DNA of 64,000 nt from Plotosus lineatus (taxonomy: Eukaryota; Chordata; Actinopteri; Siluriformes; Plotosidae). The stretch covers positions 9,233,107 to 9,297,106 of the forward strand of contig CM045737.1 in assembly GCA_024760905.1 (NCBI GenBank). Direction: 5' to 3'. The position numbers and the translations under genes are program-made. The notes under the pieces were generated by a model. The model was not told where the DNA came from. It saw only the letters and a list, made by a program, of their open reading frames with translations, and searched no databases. Positions 31,040 through 42,429 of the stretch are shown here, one piece after another (positions within the stretch are counted from its first letter, which is position 1; the number at the start of each line of letters is the position of its first letter).

Positions 31040-32020
31040 GGCAAAGCTGACTGATCCCTGCTATCGGGCATTATGCCGAGCTGCCTCTTGTACCCATGAC
31101 TGCAGCCCCACCTACACAAACCTCACCAAGGTTTGGAGAGGACACCACAGTTGCAGTCCTCATCTCAGTAAGACGACTACATGAAGGGAGGCAGTAGATG
31201 GACTGTCAGTCTGGTGCACTATAAAAACAACCTCATCCTGAACGAGGATTCAACCAAAAAAAAAAAAAAAAAAAAAAACAAACATGTTCAGCCAGTTCTC
31301 ATTAATGGATTGAAAATGGGAGCCTGGGACCCAAGACCCTCTCCAAGAAGGCACAGTGAGGTCAACCTGCCCTGGGCAACGAACATCATAACGCTGCCTA
31401 ATAGAGCCCAACAGGGACTGCTGGCCCCAAGAAGTACAACTGTCCAGTGCTCTACCACTACACCAGCAAGACAGTGCTGAGCCACAGCATTTCATGGTGC
31501 TTTGGAAACAGAGCAAGGAAGAGGGTTATTATGCACTGCCCGTGTTCCTCAATCTCGTGAGGACAGTCACAATACACACCACCCAAGGAGAGCCAACAGA
31601 ATCCTGTGTGACCTGTCCCTTCAGGAGGTGCTTAAGGACCATACCCCCTGGACTGTCATAGCCCGGGAGTCTGCCTCCATGAACCACTGAAATTGAGCCA
31701 GTGCAGTCACCTCTGCTGCCCCATGACATGTCCTGAATGCCACACCTTTATTTTCGGAGTACTGTGGGCATGGTCCACATGGCTTTGTAGTTACCAATTT
31801 TAAATTTAGGAGAGCCACTACTGCATGGCACTTGTGCCATGACAAGTGATACCGAAGAAATGTTCAAGCCTGTTTGACGTCGAAAGGAAAGCCAGATTTA
31901 ACAGGAGGAAGGAACACCATTTCTCTCAAGACCACCACAGGGCAGACATCTGGCCATGACTACAAGTAGCAGCAGTTAGATGTTGGGTAACAAGGCAACA
32001 CAAATTACAATTTGTATTTC
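31040..32020. other. conserved between duplicons, no gene recognised
   Basis: About 1 kb downstream of the ZP3-like gene. It contains A-runs at 31256-31278, a minus-strand A-box-like CTGGTGTAGTGGTAGAGCAC near 31455, and minus frames of 66-97 residues without family motifs. In the sister copy (53200-54178) these frames are disrupted, which argues against coding. Confidence 0.45.
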
Positions 32021-32026
32021 TTTATT
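32021..32026 (-). terminator. polyadenylation signal, ZP3-like copy 1
   Basis: AATAAA on minus only about 15 bases after the TAA stop at 32041-32043, implying a very short 3' UTR, a feature of some fish egg-coat mRNAs. Confidence 0.7.
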
Positions 32027-32040
32027 GAGGAGATGTCAAA

Positions 32041-33906
32041 TTAAACATGGTCCTTAACCACAATCGGGCCAAGGCTTACAATTCTCTCCGGGTACAAGCC
32101 TGGAATTTAAGAAAAGAGACAGACATGAGTGGAATAAAAGCCAAATCACGTAGTTTCACTCAGGTCAACTCTGGCAAAGAATTAAATGGCACAAGGCCAA
32201 CATGGATCGCAATACCTGGGTCTGAGGACACATCAGGGCCCCTCCTTAAGGTACAGCTGTCACTGCAACAGCGACACACCTGGTCACCACCAAAAGCAGC
32301 AGTCCACCTGGGGAGAAAAAAAAAAAAAAGAAAGTGGTCAGTGTAAGCCAGTATCCCCTCCCCAATCGCTACAACACAGCAACATACCCATTGTCAGAGA
32401 ACGAACAAGCCTTGTGCTCAGGATCAGCAGCAGTAGAGGCCATGGTTGCCTTCAAGACACATGCAATATAGACCTGAAGACAGCAGGAGTACACCTTACA
32501 TTATGGCAGTTCAAACACCAGTCACCCAGGCCAGTCAATGGCTACGTACCAAGCTGCTCATTTGTTGAAACCTGAAAGCTTTCACCTCAAACCTCAGCTT
32601 ATCTGCTTGAGTCTGGGGCATGAAGCGGGAGTGTGCAAGCTTGCCATCAATCAGGCACCTGAGAAGACTTGGTTAGGCTTTTGCTCACCAATTTAGCAAG
32701 CCAGAAAACAGACCCCCACCCCACTTACCCATAGTTCTCAATGAAGGAGTATCTGGGACCTACACTGGGGTCCGGGCGGTCGTGGCCACACAGCGATCTA
32801 CAAGGACCATGAGAGCACATGCTTGAACTGCAGTACCGATGCCTCAATAAACACAACCTCACCCAGATAGTACTGGTTCGATCCCCTTTCTGACATCCAG
32901 TCCCCTAAACAGACAAAGCCTAATTAGTCACTGACCCAGACAAATCGAAGCTGCATTGCAACAATGATACAAACCCATCATGAGCCTCAAGGAGAAGACA
33001 AGAAGCTCTTCAGCAGCTTGGGCAGAAGAATATGGGAGCCAAGCAGGCATGAGAGCAGTGCTACTCACATTGTGGTGTCTGGAAAACAGCCAAAGACCAT
33101 CAAACGGAGTACCATCATACATTTAAACTTGGGTTTCATTGATGTGGAGCAATACCTGGGATAACGACACTCGATAGAAACATTGACACCATCTTGCCTT
33201 TGAATGGGAGAACCACCTGAAGGCACTGAAGCAAAACCAAGGGAGAACATGTAGACCAGCTCACTTGCAGTCACCTGAAAGACAAAGCCAAGTGCATGAA
33301 AAGCCATCCAACAGGCATGAAACCAAACTGAAAGCATTTGGCTAGATGGCTTACGGTCCGCTTGCTGTTGCAGCCATGCAGTGCAGATTCAAAGACAAGG
33401 ACTTGAGAGGAAGCATCCAGCCCTTTACCAGCACAACCTCCCAGTGAGAGGCCAGCAATATTGAGAGCTGCATCACTTCCAAACAGAGCTTTTCTAACCT
33501 CTACATACACTGTAGACCCAGTGCACTGTACTGTAACACCCTTGACAGTGGCAAGCTTAGACGGTCTCACAAAAGGGATTGATGTTGAGGAGGTTGGAAG
33601 TTGCACTTTTTCTGGGAACCGCCAAGTGATTTTCTTCTCTGGCCTCTGAATCACCTGTTGGGCTCGACCATCAGTGGAACCTTGAAGCACAAAACCAACC
33701 GGAGCAACCACAGAGCTCCCAGTTTGGGAATCACCCTGGCCCTGTTGAGAACCCACCCCAGTACTCACTTGTCGCAAGCTCTGCCTCAGATCATTAGCTT
33801 GAAACCCAGCAGGAAGTTGGAGATTCCTCAGTTGTGGCCATTGTGCTACTGACAGTCCCACTGCAAGGAATAGCCATAGACTAAGCCCAACTTGGTTTGA
33901 CCCCAT
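32041..33906 (-). pseudogene. ZP3-like egg-coat gene, copy 1, broken in exon 4
   Basis: Eight exons on minus: 33906-33355, 33274-33156, 33078-32975, 32904-32729, 32658-32550, 32473-32388, 32307-32216, 32099-32041, all with GT-AG borders. Content follows ZP3: signal peptide, Q/P-rich N-terminus, ZP-N (VTVQCTGSTVYVEV, LFGSDAALNI, LGGCAGKG, VLVFESALHGC), the linker ECRYPR/HHNVSSTALMP, ZP-C (NQYYLGEVVFIEASVLQF, RYSFIENYGCLIDGK), the CRCCSDSC cysteine cluster and a short tail. Exon 4 is 176 bases against 178 in copy 2: one base is missing near 32811 and another near 32785, so the frame meets a stop. This makes it a pseudogene unless those are sequencing errors. Confidence 0.85.
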
Positions 33907-33955
33907 TTCTACTGACAGCCCCTAAAATGTTCACCAGCACACTCAACCTACTTCC

Positions 33956-33963
33956 TATTTAAG
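33956..33963 (-). promoter_or_regulatory. TATA-like box, ZP3-like copy 1
   Basis: CTTAAATA on minus about 50 bases upstream of the ATG. Same in copy 2 (56117-56124). A start about 30 bases downstream would leave a 5' UTR of about 20 bases. Confidence 0.45.
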
Positions 33964-34047
33964 CAAATAATTCTTCTCCTGATTTATTTTTTTCTCAAGC
34001 CGTACCCATCTCACAGATGTCAGCAATTAGTATTTTACTTATCCTTG

Positions 34048-34058
34048 CAGGTGATTGG
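34048..34058 (-). promoter_or_regulatory. E-box and CCAAT, ZP3-like copy 1
   Basis: On minus CCAAT is followed by CACCTG about 90 bases above the TATA-like box. Vertebrate zona genes are activated in oocytes through an E-box bound by FIGLA, so this is a plausible site. The same pair occurs at 56208-56218. A second E-box CATCTG lies at 34014-34019. Confidence 0.35.
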
Positions 34059-34214
34059 ACCAAGAGATAAATTGTCTTTGTCACATGACCTGGCCAGTCA
34101 AAACAAACACACAAACAAACAAATAAACAAAAAACTTCTGAAATTGCCCAAAAGTAAAGTTGGGTATACCATTAGGTTATTTTCTTCATGAGGATCAAAC
34201 ACAACACAATGGTG

Positions 34215-34390
34215 CAGATTTGTCATCATTTTATCATTATCTGTAATCGCTTAATCCGGATTAAGGTCACGGGGAGGTTTGCGCCCATCTCAGTCAACTT
34301 TGGGTGACGGCAGAGTACACACCCTGGACAGCTCGCCAGGCCATTGCAGGGCAGAAACACGCTCATGGCTTTGTAGCCCACTCTAGTCGG
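34215..34390 (-). mobile_element. SINE 3' half (minus)
   Basis: The L2-type tail (plus CTTAATCCGGATTAAGGTCA) and part of the body (GGGCAGAAACACGCTCATGG) end abruptly at ZP3 exon-1 sequence at 34391. Sister copy at 56376-56551. Confidence 0.65.
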
Positions 34391-34490
34391 AGTTGGAGAT
34401 TCCTCAGTTGTGGCTATTGTGCTGCTGACAGTCCCACTGCAAGGAGTAGCCATAGACTAAGCCCTGCTTGGTTCAACCCCGTTTCTGCTG
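34391..34490 (-). pseudogene. ZP3-like exon-1 relic
   Basis: On minus this 100-bp piece reads as the signal-peptide region of the neighbouring gene (GLNQAGLSLWLLLAVGLSAA), but the ATG has become ACG and a TAG stop follows after the Gln that ends the signal peptide. A SINE cuts it off. Sister relic at 56552-56651. It shows that another ZP3 copy once lay just upstream. Confidence 0.8.
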
Positions 34491-34904
34491 ACACCACTTC
34501 CCTCAGATTTGTCTTTAAAAAAAAGAAAGACAGAAATCTCTGAACAAGACTGAAAAATGTAATTAGTTTTTGATAAACTAGTTGTACCCCCAGGCTATTG
34601 GAGGGAAGGGGGTGCCTCACTTCCCCGTTCTAGACAGTCTCCAAGTAAAATATAGCCACTGCCCAAGAGATAAATTAGCTAATACACCTGGTTGGGCAAA
34701 TACATGAGCTCCTTCAGGATGTTTTGGTTCATCCCCTCTAAATTATATGCAGGGTCACCAGTGAATGAGGGATCTTTGTTTGAGGGCATATCGAACACTT
34801 GGTCTTTCTCTGTCAAGAGCTACCGTTTTGAGAACACTTACAGGGACATTTCCAAACACCGGGACTGAGAAGTATACACACCAACTGTGTTGAGCTACAG
34901 CAGG

Positions 34905-35360
34905 GGTCGGGAACCTTTTTGACGAAAAGAGACACAAAAAAAAAAAAAAAAAAAAAAAAAAATTAAAATCTAATCTTCTGCGAGCCAAATAAATTTTTTC
35001 ATACGGAGACCAACAATTTTGGAGTATAATACGACTCTGAATTTATTTTAATCAACATTGTTATAACGAAGTTTATTTATAGAGAATTTATTGATAAGAA
35101 AAGTACTTCTTACTATTAATGCGACTTCTGGTGCTGCATGCGGTACAGTGCTAACAAACTGGGCTTTATTCTCACACTCGCACTTTGTTTGATTGACAGT
35201 GTTCAGCTGTTATTGCTTACTGATAATATGTGAAGTGCTCCACCAAAATAGGCACCTGTCGTTGATTGTTGATTGGTCAGCTCGGGCTTGCACATGCGCA
35301 GTGCCCGTTACACGTTAACTTCCGGTGTTAACTTCCGCTTTCCGGTTTACTGCACGCTGA
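34905..35360. mobile_element. hAT-like end and associated sequence
   Basis: CAGGGGTCGGGAACCTTTTT at 34905 resembles a hAT terminus, followed by a poly-A tract and AGCCAAATAAA. The matching right terminus was not found; an RTE LINE begins at about 35375. Sister copy from about 57059. Confidence 0.5.
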
Positions 35361-35374
35361 ATTTATCCATATAT

Positions 35375-37075
35375 TGGACAGTAAGGAGGGAGAAAATGAT
35401 CGATACAGGTTGGCACAGCAGAGAAACAGAGATGGGAAGGACATGCAGCAAGTTAGATTGATAAAGGACAGATAGGGAAATGTATTGACTGATGACAGAA
35501 GTGTGCTGGCAAGATGGAAAGAGTTCGTTGAAGAGCTGTTGAATGAGGACAATGAGAGGGAAAAAAGAGTAGAAGAGGTGACTGTTGAGGACCAGGAAGT
35601 AGCAAAGATTAGTAAGGGAGAAGTGAGGAGGGCACTGAAGAGGATGAAGAATGGAAAGGCAGTTGGTCCTGATGATATACCTGTGGAGGTATGGAAGTGT
35701 CTAGGAGAGGTAGCAGTAGATTTTCTCACAAGAAAATCAAGAACATTCAACAAGGTCTTAGAGAGTGAGCAGATGCCAGAGGAATGGAGGAGAAGTGTGC
35801 TGGCGCCCGTTTTAAAGAACAAGGGAGACGTGCAGGGTTGTGGCAACTACAGAGGGATAAAGTTGATGAGCCATACGATGAAGTTATGGGAAAGAATAAT
35901 GGAAGTTAGACTAAGGGCAGAGGTCAGCATTTGTGAACAACAGTTTGGTGTCATGCCAGGAAAGAGCACCACAGATGCAGTGTTTGTTTTGAGGATGTTA
36001 ATAGAGAAGTATAGAGAAGGTCAGAGGAACTGCATTGTGCCTTTGTGGATTTGGAAAAAGCATATGACAGGGTGCCAAGAGAAGAACTGTGGTATTGCAT
36101 GAGGAAGTGTGGAGTGGCAGAGAAGTATGTTAGAGCAGTGCAGGACATGTATGAGAGATGTAAGACAGTGGTGAGGTGTGCTGTCGGCGCGACCGATGAA
36201 TTCAAGGTGGAGGTGGGACTGCATCAAGGATCAGCTCTGAGCCCCTTCTTGTGTGCGATGGAGATGGACAGGCTGACAGACGAGATTAGGCAAAAATCTC
36301 CATGGATTATGATGTTTGCAGATGACATCATGATCTGTCGTGAGGGCAGAGAACAAGTGAAGGAAAATCTAGAGAGGTGGAGGTATGCCCTGGACAGGAG
36401 AGGAATGACGGTTAGCCTAAAAAAAAATCAGAATACATGTGTGTGAATGAGAAGGACCCAGGAGGAACGGTGATGTTACAGGGAGCAGAGATAATGAAGG
36501 TGGAAGATTTTAAGTACTCAGGCTCAAACAAACAGAGCAATGGAGAGTGTGGAAAAGAGGTGAAGAAGCGTGTTCAGGCAGGTTGGAATGGTTGGAGAAA
36601 AGTGTGATGTGTGATAGGAGAGAATCAACAATAATGAAAGGAAAAGTGTACAAGACGGTGATGAGGCCAGCGATGTAGTATGGCTTAGAAACAGTGGCAC
36701 TGACAAAAAGGAAGGAGGCAGAGCTGAAGGTAGCAGCGATGAAAATGTTGAGGTTCTCTCTGGGAGTAACGAGGATGGATAGGATCAGAGGGACAGCCCA
36801 TGTAAGATGTTGTGGAGACAAAGTCAGAGAGGCTAGATTGAGATGGTTTGGACATGTCCAGAGGAGGGATACTGAGTATATTGGTAGTCGGACGCTGAGG
36901 TTGAAACTACCAGGCAGAAGGCTGAGAGAAAGACCAAAGAAGAGATTTATGGATGTGGTGAAGGAAAACATGAAGGTCGTTGGAATTAGAGAAGAAGATG
37001 CAGAGGACAGGGTGAGATGGAGACGGATGATTTGCTGTGGCGACCCCTGAAGGGAACAGCCGAAAGAAGAAGAAG
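35375..37075 (+). mobile_element. RTE-like LINE, reverse-transcriptase half
   Basis: Starts with the RT N-terminus (RWKEFVEELLNE, GEVRRALKRMKNGKAVGPDD), then NYRGIKLMSHTMKLWER, QQFGVMPGKSTTDAVF, a broken motif A, MMFADDIMICREGREQ, and the C-terminal GHVQRRDTEYIG to CCGDP frame. It ends CAGCCGAAAGAAGAAGAAG. Frames change at least three times (near 36040, 36430, 36605), so it is dead. Sister copy at 57535-59175. Confidence 0.85.
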
Positions 37076-37089
37076 TCCTTCATCAAGCT

Positions 37090-37783
37090 TTTTCATTATT
37101 ATTTATACCCCCACCGACCCCAACGCTAAAACCCCAATCCTGTCCTGGATACCAAACCTGCCCATCACTTCCTCGTCCCCTCTGTTTCATGCACCGACAT
37201 GTCCATTGAAGTCTGCCCCAATGACCACTCTTTCACCTCTGGGGGTATTCTGCATCACTTCATCGAACTCTCTCCAGAATCTCTCCTTCTCTTCTCGCTC
37301 ACATCCTGCCTGTGGGGCATAAGCACTAACAACATTGACCATCACACCTTCGATTTCGAACTTGAGACTCATCACTCTGTCTGACACTCTTTTCACTTCG
37401 AGAACATTCCTGACAAACCCCCCCTTGAAGATGACTCCGACTCCATTACTCTTCCCATACACACCATGATAAAACAGCTTAAACCTGCTCCTAAGCCTCT
37501 CGCCTGGCTACCTTTCCATCTGGTCTCCTGAAAACACAGTATGTCCACCTTCCTCCTCTGCATCATGTCAGTCAGTTCTCTCGCTTTTTTTGTCATAGTT
37601 AAAATATTCAAAGTCCCGACTCTCAGCCTTTCCTCTTCTCTCTCCTCCTACGGATCCGCCTCCCGCCTCTCCTTCTTCGACCAACAGTCGCCCAGTTTCC
37701 ACCAGCACACTGTTGGTTAACAGAACTGATGGCAGTCGTTGTGAACCCGGGCCTCGACCGATCCAGTATGGAATTCTTATATG
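37090..37783 (-). mobile_element. RTE-like LINE 5' part (minus)
   Basis: Frames 37611-37393 (NILTMTKKARELTDMMQRRK, ILCFQETRWKG) and 37462-37187 (VGVIFKGGFVRNVLEVKRV, IGADFNGHVG) cover the endonuclease N-terminal part. A frameshift separates them. The 5' UTR ends at the fusion with the tRNA unit at about 37783. Confidence 0.8.
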
Positions 37784-37927
37784 TGTCCGGAAAAAAAACG
37801 AATAAATAAAACAAAACTTCCCTTTAGGGGACCAGGTACACCATCCCCCCCAAAAAGGGATGCAAGACAAACCCCACAGAGACGTACCCAGACGCACAGG
37901 GAGATGCACTCATACACAAACACAGTG

Positions 37928-37964
<37 letters not shown>

Positions 37965-37974
37965 CAGATACAAA

Positions 37975-38013
<39 letters not shown>

Positions 38014-38024
38014 AGGACCAGATA

Positions 38025-38058
<34 letters not shown>

Positions 38059-38356
38059 TGAACAGAACAGACACAGAGAGAGAGAGGGAGATGCACATAC
38101 ATACACACACACACACACAGACACACCTACTGAAAAATAGAGAGAGAGATAGAGAGAGAGAGAGACAGACGCCCAGACACAGAGCAAGAGAGAGAGAGAG
38201 AGATGCACACACACACACACACAGAAATATGCACAGACACACAGTCAGAGAGAGAGAGAGAGACACGGACACACATAGGTGCTCACAAATACTCCACTGT
38301 GTTTTGTCTCCCTATGTGATGGAAGATTATTTCAGAATCTTTATTTTGTAGGAGGT

Positions 38357-38408
<52 letters not shown>

Positions 38409-38724
38409 GAAAGAAAAGACACAAACAAAGGGAGGGGGAGAGACTGAGAGAGAGACAGAAACAAACACAGAGAGAGACAGTGAGAGAGGGAGAGATCCAC
38501 AGAACAAACTCAGAGTGAGAGAGACACAGACACACACCAGTGCTCACAAATACTCCACTGTGTTTTGTCTCCCTCTGTGACGGAATATTATTTAAGAATC
38601 TTTATTTTGTAAGAGATAATAATAATAATAATAATAATAATAGAAAAAATACTGGAAATAACAACAAGAATAATCATTACAAGAAGGAAAGAAAAAATTG
38701 AGCAATGGAGATATACACTCTAGA

Positions 38725-38796
38725 CTCCTCGTCAGGGAATCGAACCCCGGTCTTCCACGTGACAGGCAGAGATACTGGCCACTATACTAACAAGGA
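38725..38796 (-). pseudogene. tRNA-Asp-like, one acceptor mismatch
   Basis: 5' strand TCCTTGT against 3' ACGAGGA. The T stem CGGGG/CCCTG holds with one G-U pair. Anticodon GTC. Confidence 0.55.
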
Positions 38797-39294
38797 AGTG
38801 CTAACAAGTCATCAGGGGTTCAAGTCCCACTTTGTGAAGTGACGTGGACAGGCCGAAAAGGCAAATGCATGTCATCGCAGCACTGAAAGCTAAACCGCGT
38901 TCTAACCTTCAACATAAAAAATCATTTATTCCTATTTGTGTCCCTAAAAACGAATAAATAAAACAAAACTTCCATTTAGGGGACCAGGTAAACCATCCCC
39001 CCAAAAAACGTCGACAAGACAAACCCCACAGACACACAAATAGATGCACTCAGACACAAACACAGGGAAAGAGAGTGAGACACACACAGACACACATCAG
39101 TGCTCACAAATACTCCACTGTGTTTTGTCTGCCTATGTGACGGAAGATTATTTAAGAATCTTTATTTTGTAGGAGATAATAATCATCATAATAAGAATAA
39201 TAATAACAATACAAAAAAATACTGGTAATAACAACAATAATAATCAGCACAAGAAGGAAAGACACAATAAAGCACTGGAGATATACACTTCAGC

Positions 39295-39366
39295 CTCCTC
39301 GTCGGGGAATTGAACCCCAGTCTTCCACGTGACAGGCAGAGATACTGGCCACTATACTAACGAGGA
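39295..39366 (-). tRNA. tRNA-Asp(GTC)-like, unit 9
   Basis: The acceptor TCCTCGT/ACGAGGA is perfect. T stem TGGGG/CCCCG has one U-G pair around TTCAATT. Anticodon GTC. On plus it runs directly into a SINE-like GGGGCTCAAGTCCCACTATG. Confidence 0.5.
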
Positions 39367-39667
39367 ACTGCTAATGATGCATCAGGGGCTCAAGTCCCAC
39401 TATGAGTGGGTTGTCCCTGCAGTTCTCAACAGTGCTGCTGCCTGGGTTATCAAAGGCCTGAAATGTCTCTCACTGTCTGTGGTGAGAGCTTCATCTCAAA
39501 GAACCATTCAAGACTTTCGTAAAGAGGAGCTGCATAGTTGTCAGTGTGTTTCTGCCCTGCGATGGCCTGGCGAGCTGGCCATGGTGTACTCTGCCCTCAC
39601 TCAGAGTCGGCCGAGATGGACGCCAGTCTCCAAGCTTTGGATTAAGCTCTTCAGAAAATGAATGAAT

Positions 39668-40580
39668 GAAACAACCTCTCCTTACGAAAAGTGCCAAACG
39701 CGCCATTCAAAAATTCAAGCAATCCGCGAGTTGCTCTCTCGTTGGCTGTCTCCCAACATCCCGCCCTTCTTGCCTCCCGTTGGCCTCCCATTGGCCAGGA
39801 GGGATCTGAATCTCCATAGTACTGTATAAATCAGCTTGTTTGTCACGCGCGTAAAGCAGAACTGTACTGTTGGTTCATGTGTTTCAAAAGTGCTCATTTC
39901 AGCTTATTTTTCGTTTTTTAAGTTGTTTAATTCAGTAAATGTTTAATAAATGTGGTACGCTCCGCCGAAGGTGGGCAAAATGCGGCTCATCCGGACCTCC
40001 GATCCAGTGCTGTAGTGGTCAAAAAATAAGTGAGTGTATGATGGCAGCGACGCGACTGAGGCGTGGAGCAGCACCTCATCTATGAAGTGAGCTGAGGTAC
40101 ACGGAGCGCGGAGAGGGTGCGACTTTGGCTTTGAAACTATTTAGCACTTCATCTCCACTTTTTATTGACCGACACCGTCGTGGAAATTTACATTGATCAA
40201 CTATAAAGTAGACCAAATTCAGTCAGTCCACTTCAACGCAGCCACGAAAACAAGTGGGTACACAGTGTGTATCGGCGTGTACCCACCACTACAGCACTAC
40301 TCCGATCCCTCACGCAAACAGGGGAATGTTGAGTACTGAACGAGTGTTCAAAGCACTTGGCGGAGCGCGTCACAAATCTTTAATAATGTTTAATATTGTT
40401 TGGTGAAAAAAAAATTGGTTCATGAAAATTTCTTAATGTTTAATATTGTTTAGTTAATAAAAAAATTGGTTCATAAAAAATGTTCTGAATTTCCATAGTC
40501 GTGAACCCATGCCTGTTTGTGACACACGTAAAGGAGAGTAAAAGGAGAGTCGTCCTGTTGGTTCGTGAGTTTCGTGATTT
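39668..40580 (+). repeat. interspersed element with promoter-like core, copy 2
   Basis: CCCATTGGCCAGGAGGGATC, then ACTGTATAAATCAGC, then TTTAATAAATGTGGTACGCT. Near its right end it repeats CCTGTTGGTTCGTGAGTTTC, similar to ACTGTTGGTTCATGTGTTTC near its left. This direct repeat about 700 bases apart hints at LTR structure but is short. Disrupted by a MITE. Confidence 0.45.
40005..40299. mobile_element. hAT-type MITE, copy 2
   Basis: 295 bp, ends CAGTGCTGTAGTGG and CCACTACAGCACTA, flanked by a perfect 8-bp duplication CTCCGATC (39997-40004, 40300-40307). Confidence 0.85.
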
Positions 40581-41160
40581 TATTTGAGAAGCTCATCTTA
40601 TGTGTCCCGAAAAAACGAATAAATGAAACAAAGCTTCCCTTTAGGGGACCAGGTAAACCATCCCCCCAAAAAGTATGCAAGACAAACCCCTCAGACACAC
40701 AGAGACACACAGGGAGATGCACTCAGACACAAACACAGGGAGAGGGAGAGAGAGAGAGAACCAGGCCCACACAAACAGAGAGAGAGAGCGAGAGAGATGC
40801 ACAGAACAGACTCAGAAAGTGAGAGAGAGATGCACACACATGCACAGACACACACTGAGAGAGAGAGAGAGAGAGAAAGATGCCCAGACACACAGTGAGT
40901 GAGAGAGAGAGATAGATACACACACACACACACTCACAGAGAGAGAAAGAGAGAGACACTGACACACATCAGTGCTCACAAATACTCCACTGTGTTTTGT
41001 CTCCGTATGTGACGGAAGCTTATTTCAGAATCTTTATTTTGTCGGAGATAATAAGAATAATAATAATAAAAATAATAGAAAAAAATACCGGTAAGAACAA
41101 CAAGAATAATCATCACAAGAAGGAAAGAAACAACAAAGCACTGGAGACAAACATTCCAGG

Positions 41161-41232
41161 CTCCTCGTCAGGGAGTTGAACCCTGGTTTTCAATGTGATA
41201 GGCGGAGATACTGGCCAATATACTAATGAGGA
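41161..41232 (-). pseudogene. tRNA-Asp-like, anticodon ATC
   Basis: T stem CAGGG/CCCTG is paired, but the acceptor TCCTCAT/ACGAGGA has one A-C mismatch and the anticodon has become ATC. Sister at 63316-63387 has the same changes. Confidence 0.6.
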
Positions 41233-41797
41233 ACTGCTAATGATTCACAAGGGATTACAGTACCACTTTGACGTGACGTGGACAGGCTGAACTTGCAAAA
41301 CTTCCCTTTAGGGGACCATGTCCACCACCGCTCAAAGGTATGCAATACAAACCCCACAGACACAGAGACGAACACAGACGCACAGGGAGATGCACACACA
41401 CACAAACACAGGGAGAGAGAGAGAGAGAGAGAGATGCACAGAACAGACTCAGAGAAAGAGAAAGAGAGAGAGATGCACACACACGCACACACACACAGAG
41501 AGAGATGCATAGACAGACACAGAGAGACAGACGCCCAGACACAGAGTGAGAGACACACACACAGAAATATGCACAGACACACACTCAGAAAGACAGAGAG
41601 ACACAGACACACATCAGTGCTCACAAATACTCCACTGTGTTTTTTCCCCCCATGTGACGGAAGATTATTTAAGAATCTTTATTTTGGAGAAGATAATGAT
41701 AAAAATAATAATAGAAAAAAAATACTGGAAAGAACAACAAGAATAATCATCACAAGCAGGAAAGAAATGATAAAGCACTGGAGATATACACTCCAGA

Positions 41798-41869
41798 CTC
41801 CTCATCAGGGAATCGAACCCCAGTCTTCCCCAAGACAGGTGGAGATACTGGCCACTATACTAATGAGGA
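41798..41869 (-). pseudogene. tRNA-Asp-like with compensated acceptor but damaged anticodon arm
   Basis: Acceptor TCCTCAT/ATGAGGA is paired (both positions changed). The anticodon arm has lost pairing (CCCAAGACAGG on plus). Confidence 0.6.
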
Positions 41870-42189
41870 ACTGCTAATGATTCAGCAGGAGCTCAAGTCC
41901 AACGATGAGCAGATTGTCCCTGCCATTCCAAACAGTGCTGCTGCCTGGGATATCAAAGGCCTGAAATGTCTCTCACTGTCTGTGGTGAGAGCTTCATCTC
42001 AAAGAACCATTGAAGACTTTCATAAAGAGGAGCTGCACAGTTGTCAGCGTGTTTCTACCCTGACACACACCGGTGCTCACCAATACTCCACTGTGCTGTC
42101 CACAAAATAAATTCTATTTTCCTATGTGACAGAAAATTTTATAAGAATCCCGAGTTTGTCGGCAATAATAATAATAATAATAATAATTA

Positions 42190-42428
42190 TAATCACAAGA
42201 CCCCCAGTGCTGCTAACTGGGTTATCAAAGGCCGGCCATGTCTGTCACTGTCTCTGGTGTGAGGTTTATGTAAAAGAACCATTGCTGACTTTTGACAAGA
42301 GGAGCTGCAAAGCCATCAGCGTGTTCCCGTCCTTCGATTGGCCTGGCAAGCTGTCCAGGGTGACCTCTGCCCTCGCCCGGAGTCGACTGAGATGGGCCCC
42401 AGCCTCCCCGCAACCCGAATTAGGATGA
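42190..42428 (+). mobile_element. SINE body with L2-type tail
   Basis: CCCCCAGTGCTGCTAACTGG, TTATCAAAGGCCGGCCATGT through CCCGAATTAGGATGAATC. It is headless (begins at the body), as at 22100 and 29705, and abuts the RTE LINE tail. Confidence 0.7.
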
Positions 42429-42429
42429 A

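Larger units (their letters stand above)
37784..39655. repeat. tRNA-Asp unit array, segment 5
   Basis: Three units with CA/GA microsatellites (37920-38260, 38440-38540), a TAA run at 38361-38407, conserved blocks at about 38280, 38542 and 39102, and tRNA cores at 38725 and 39295. A SINE body with L2-type tail occupies 39370-39655. Sister array at 59885-61735. Confidence 0.85.
30128..41900. repeat. segmental duplicon 2, copy 1
   Basis: From AAAATACAAGACTGCGGTC onward this region is matched in order and orientation by 52337-64000 at an offset near 22.1 kb. It includes the ZP3-like gene, its exon-1 relic, the RTE LINE and two tRNA-Asp array segments. The right edge is not resolved because the sister copy runs off the window. 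Confidence 0.9.
40590..42180. repeat. tRNA-Asp unit array, segment 6
   Basis: Two full units with CA/GA microsatellites (40690-40970, 41395-41610) and tRNA cores at 41161 and 41798. They are followed by a SINE body (41880-42070) and the GGTGCTCACCAATACTCCAC variant block. Sister array 62740-64000. Confidence 0.85.

Noticed and set aside
31250..31845. Minus-strand frames downstream of the ZP3-like gene as an extra gene
   Set aside because: Frames are not kept in the sister duplicon, overlap poly-A runs, and have no recognisable domain.
37824..38351. Long overlapping frames of C/V/S/L or R/E/H/T repeats
   Set aside because: They are translations of CA and GA microsatellites; the same happens at 21240-21550, 24090-24690, 40690-41620, 59883-60305 and 62627-63860. 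No start context, no conserved motif.
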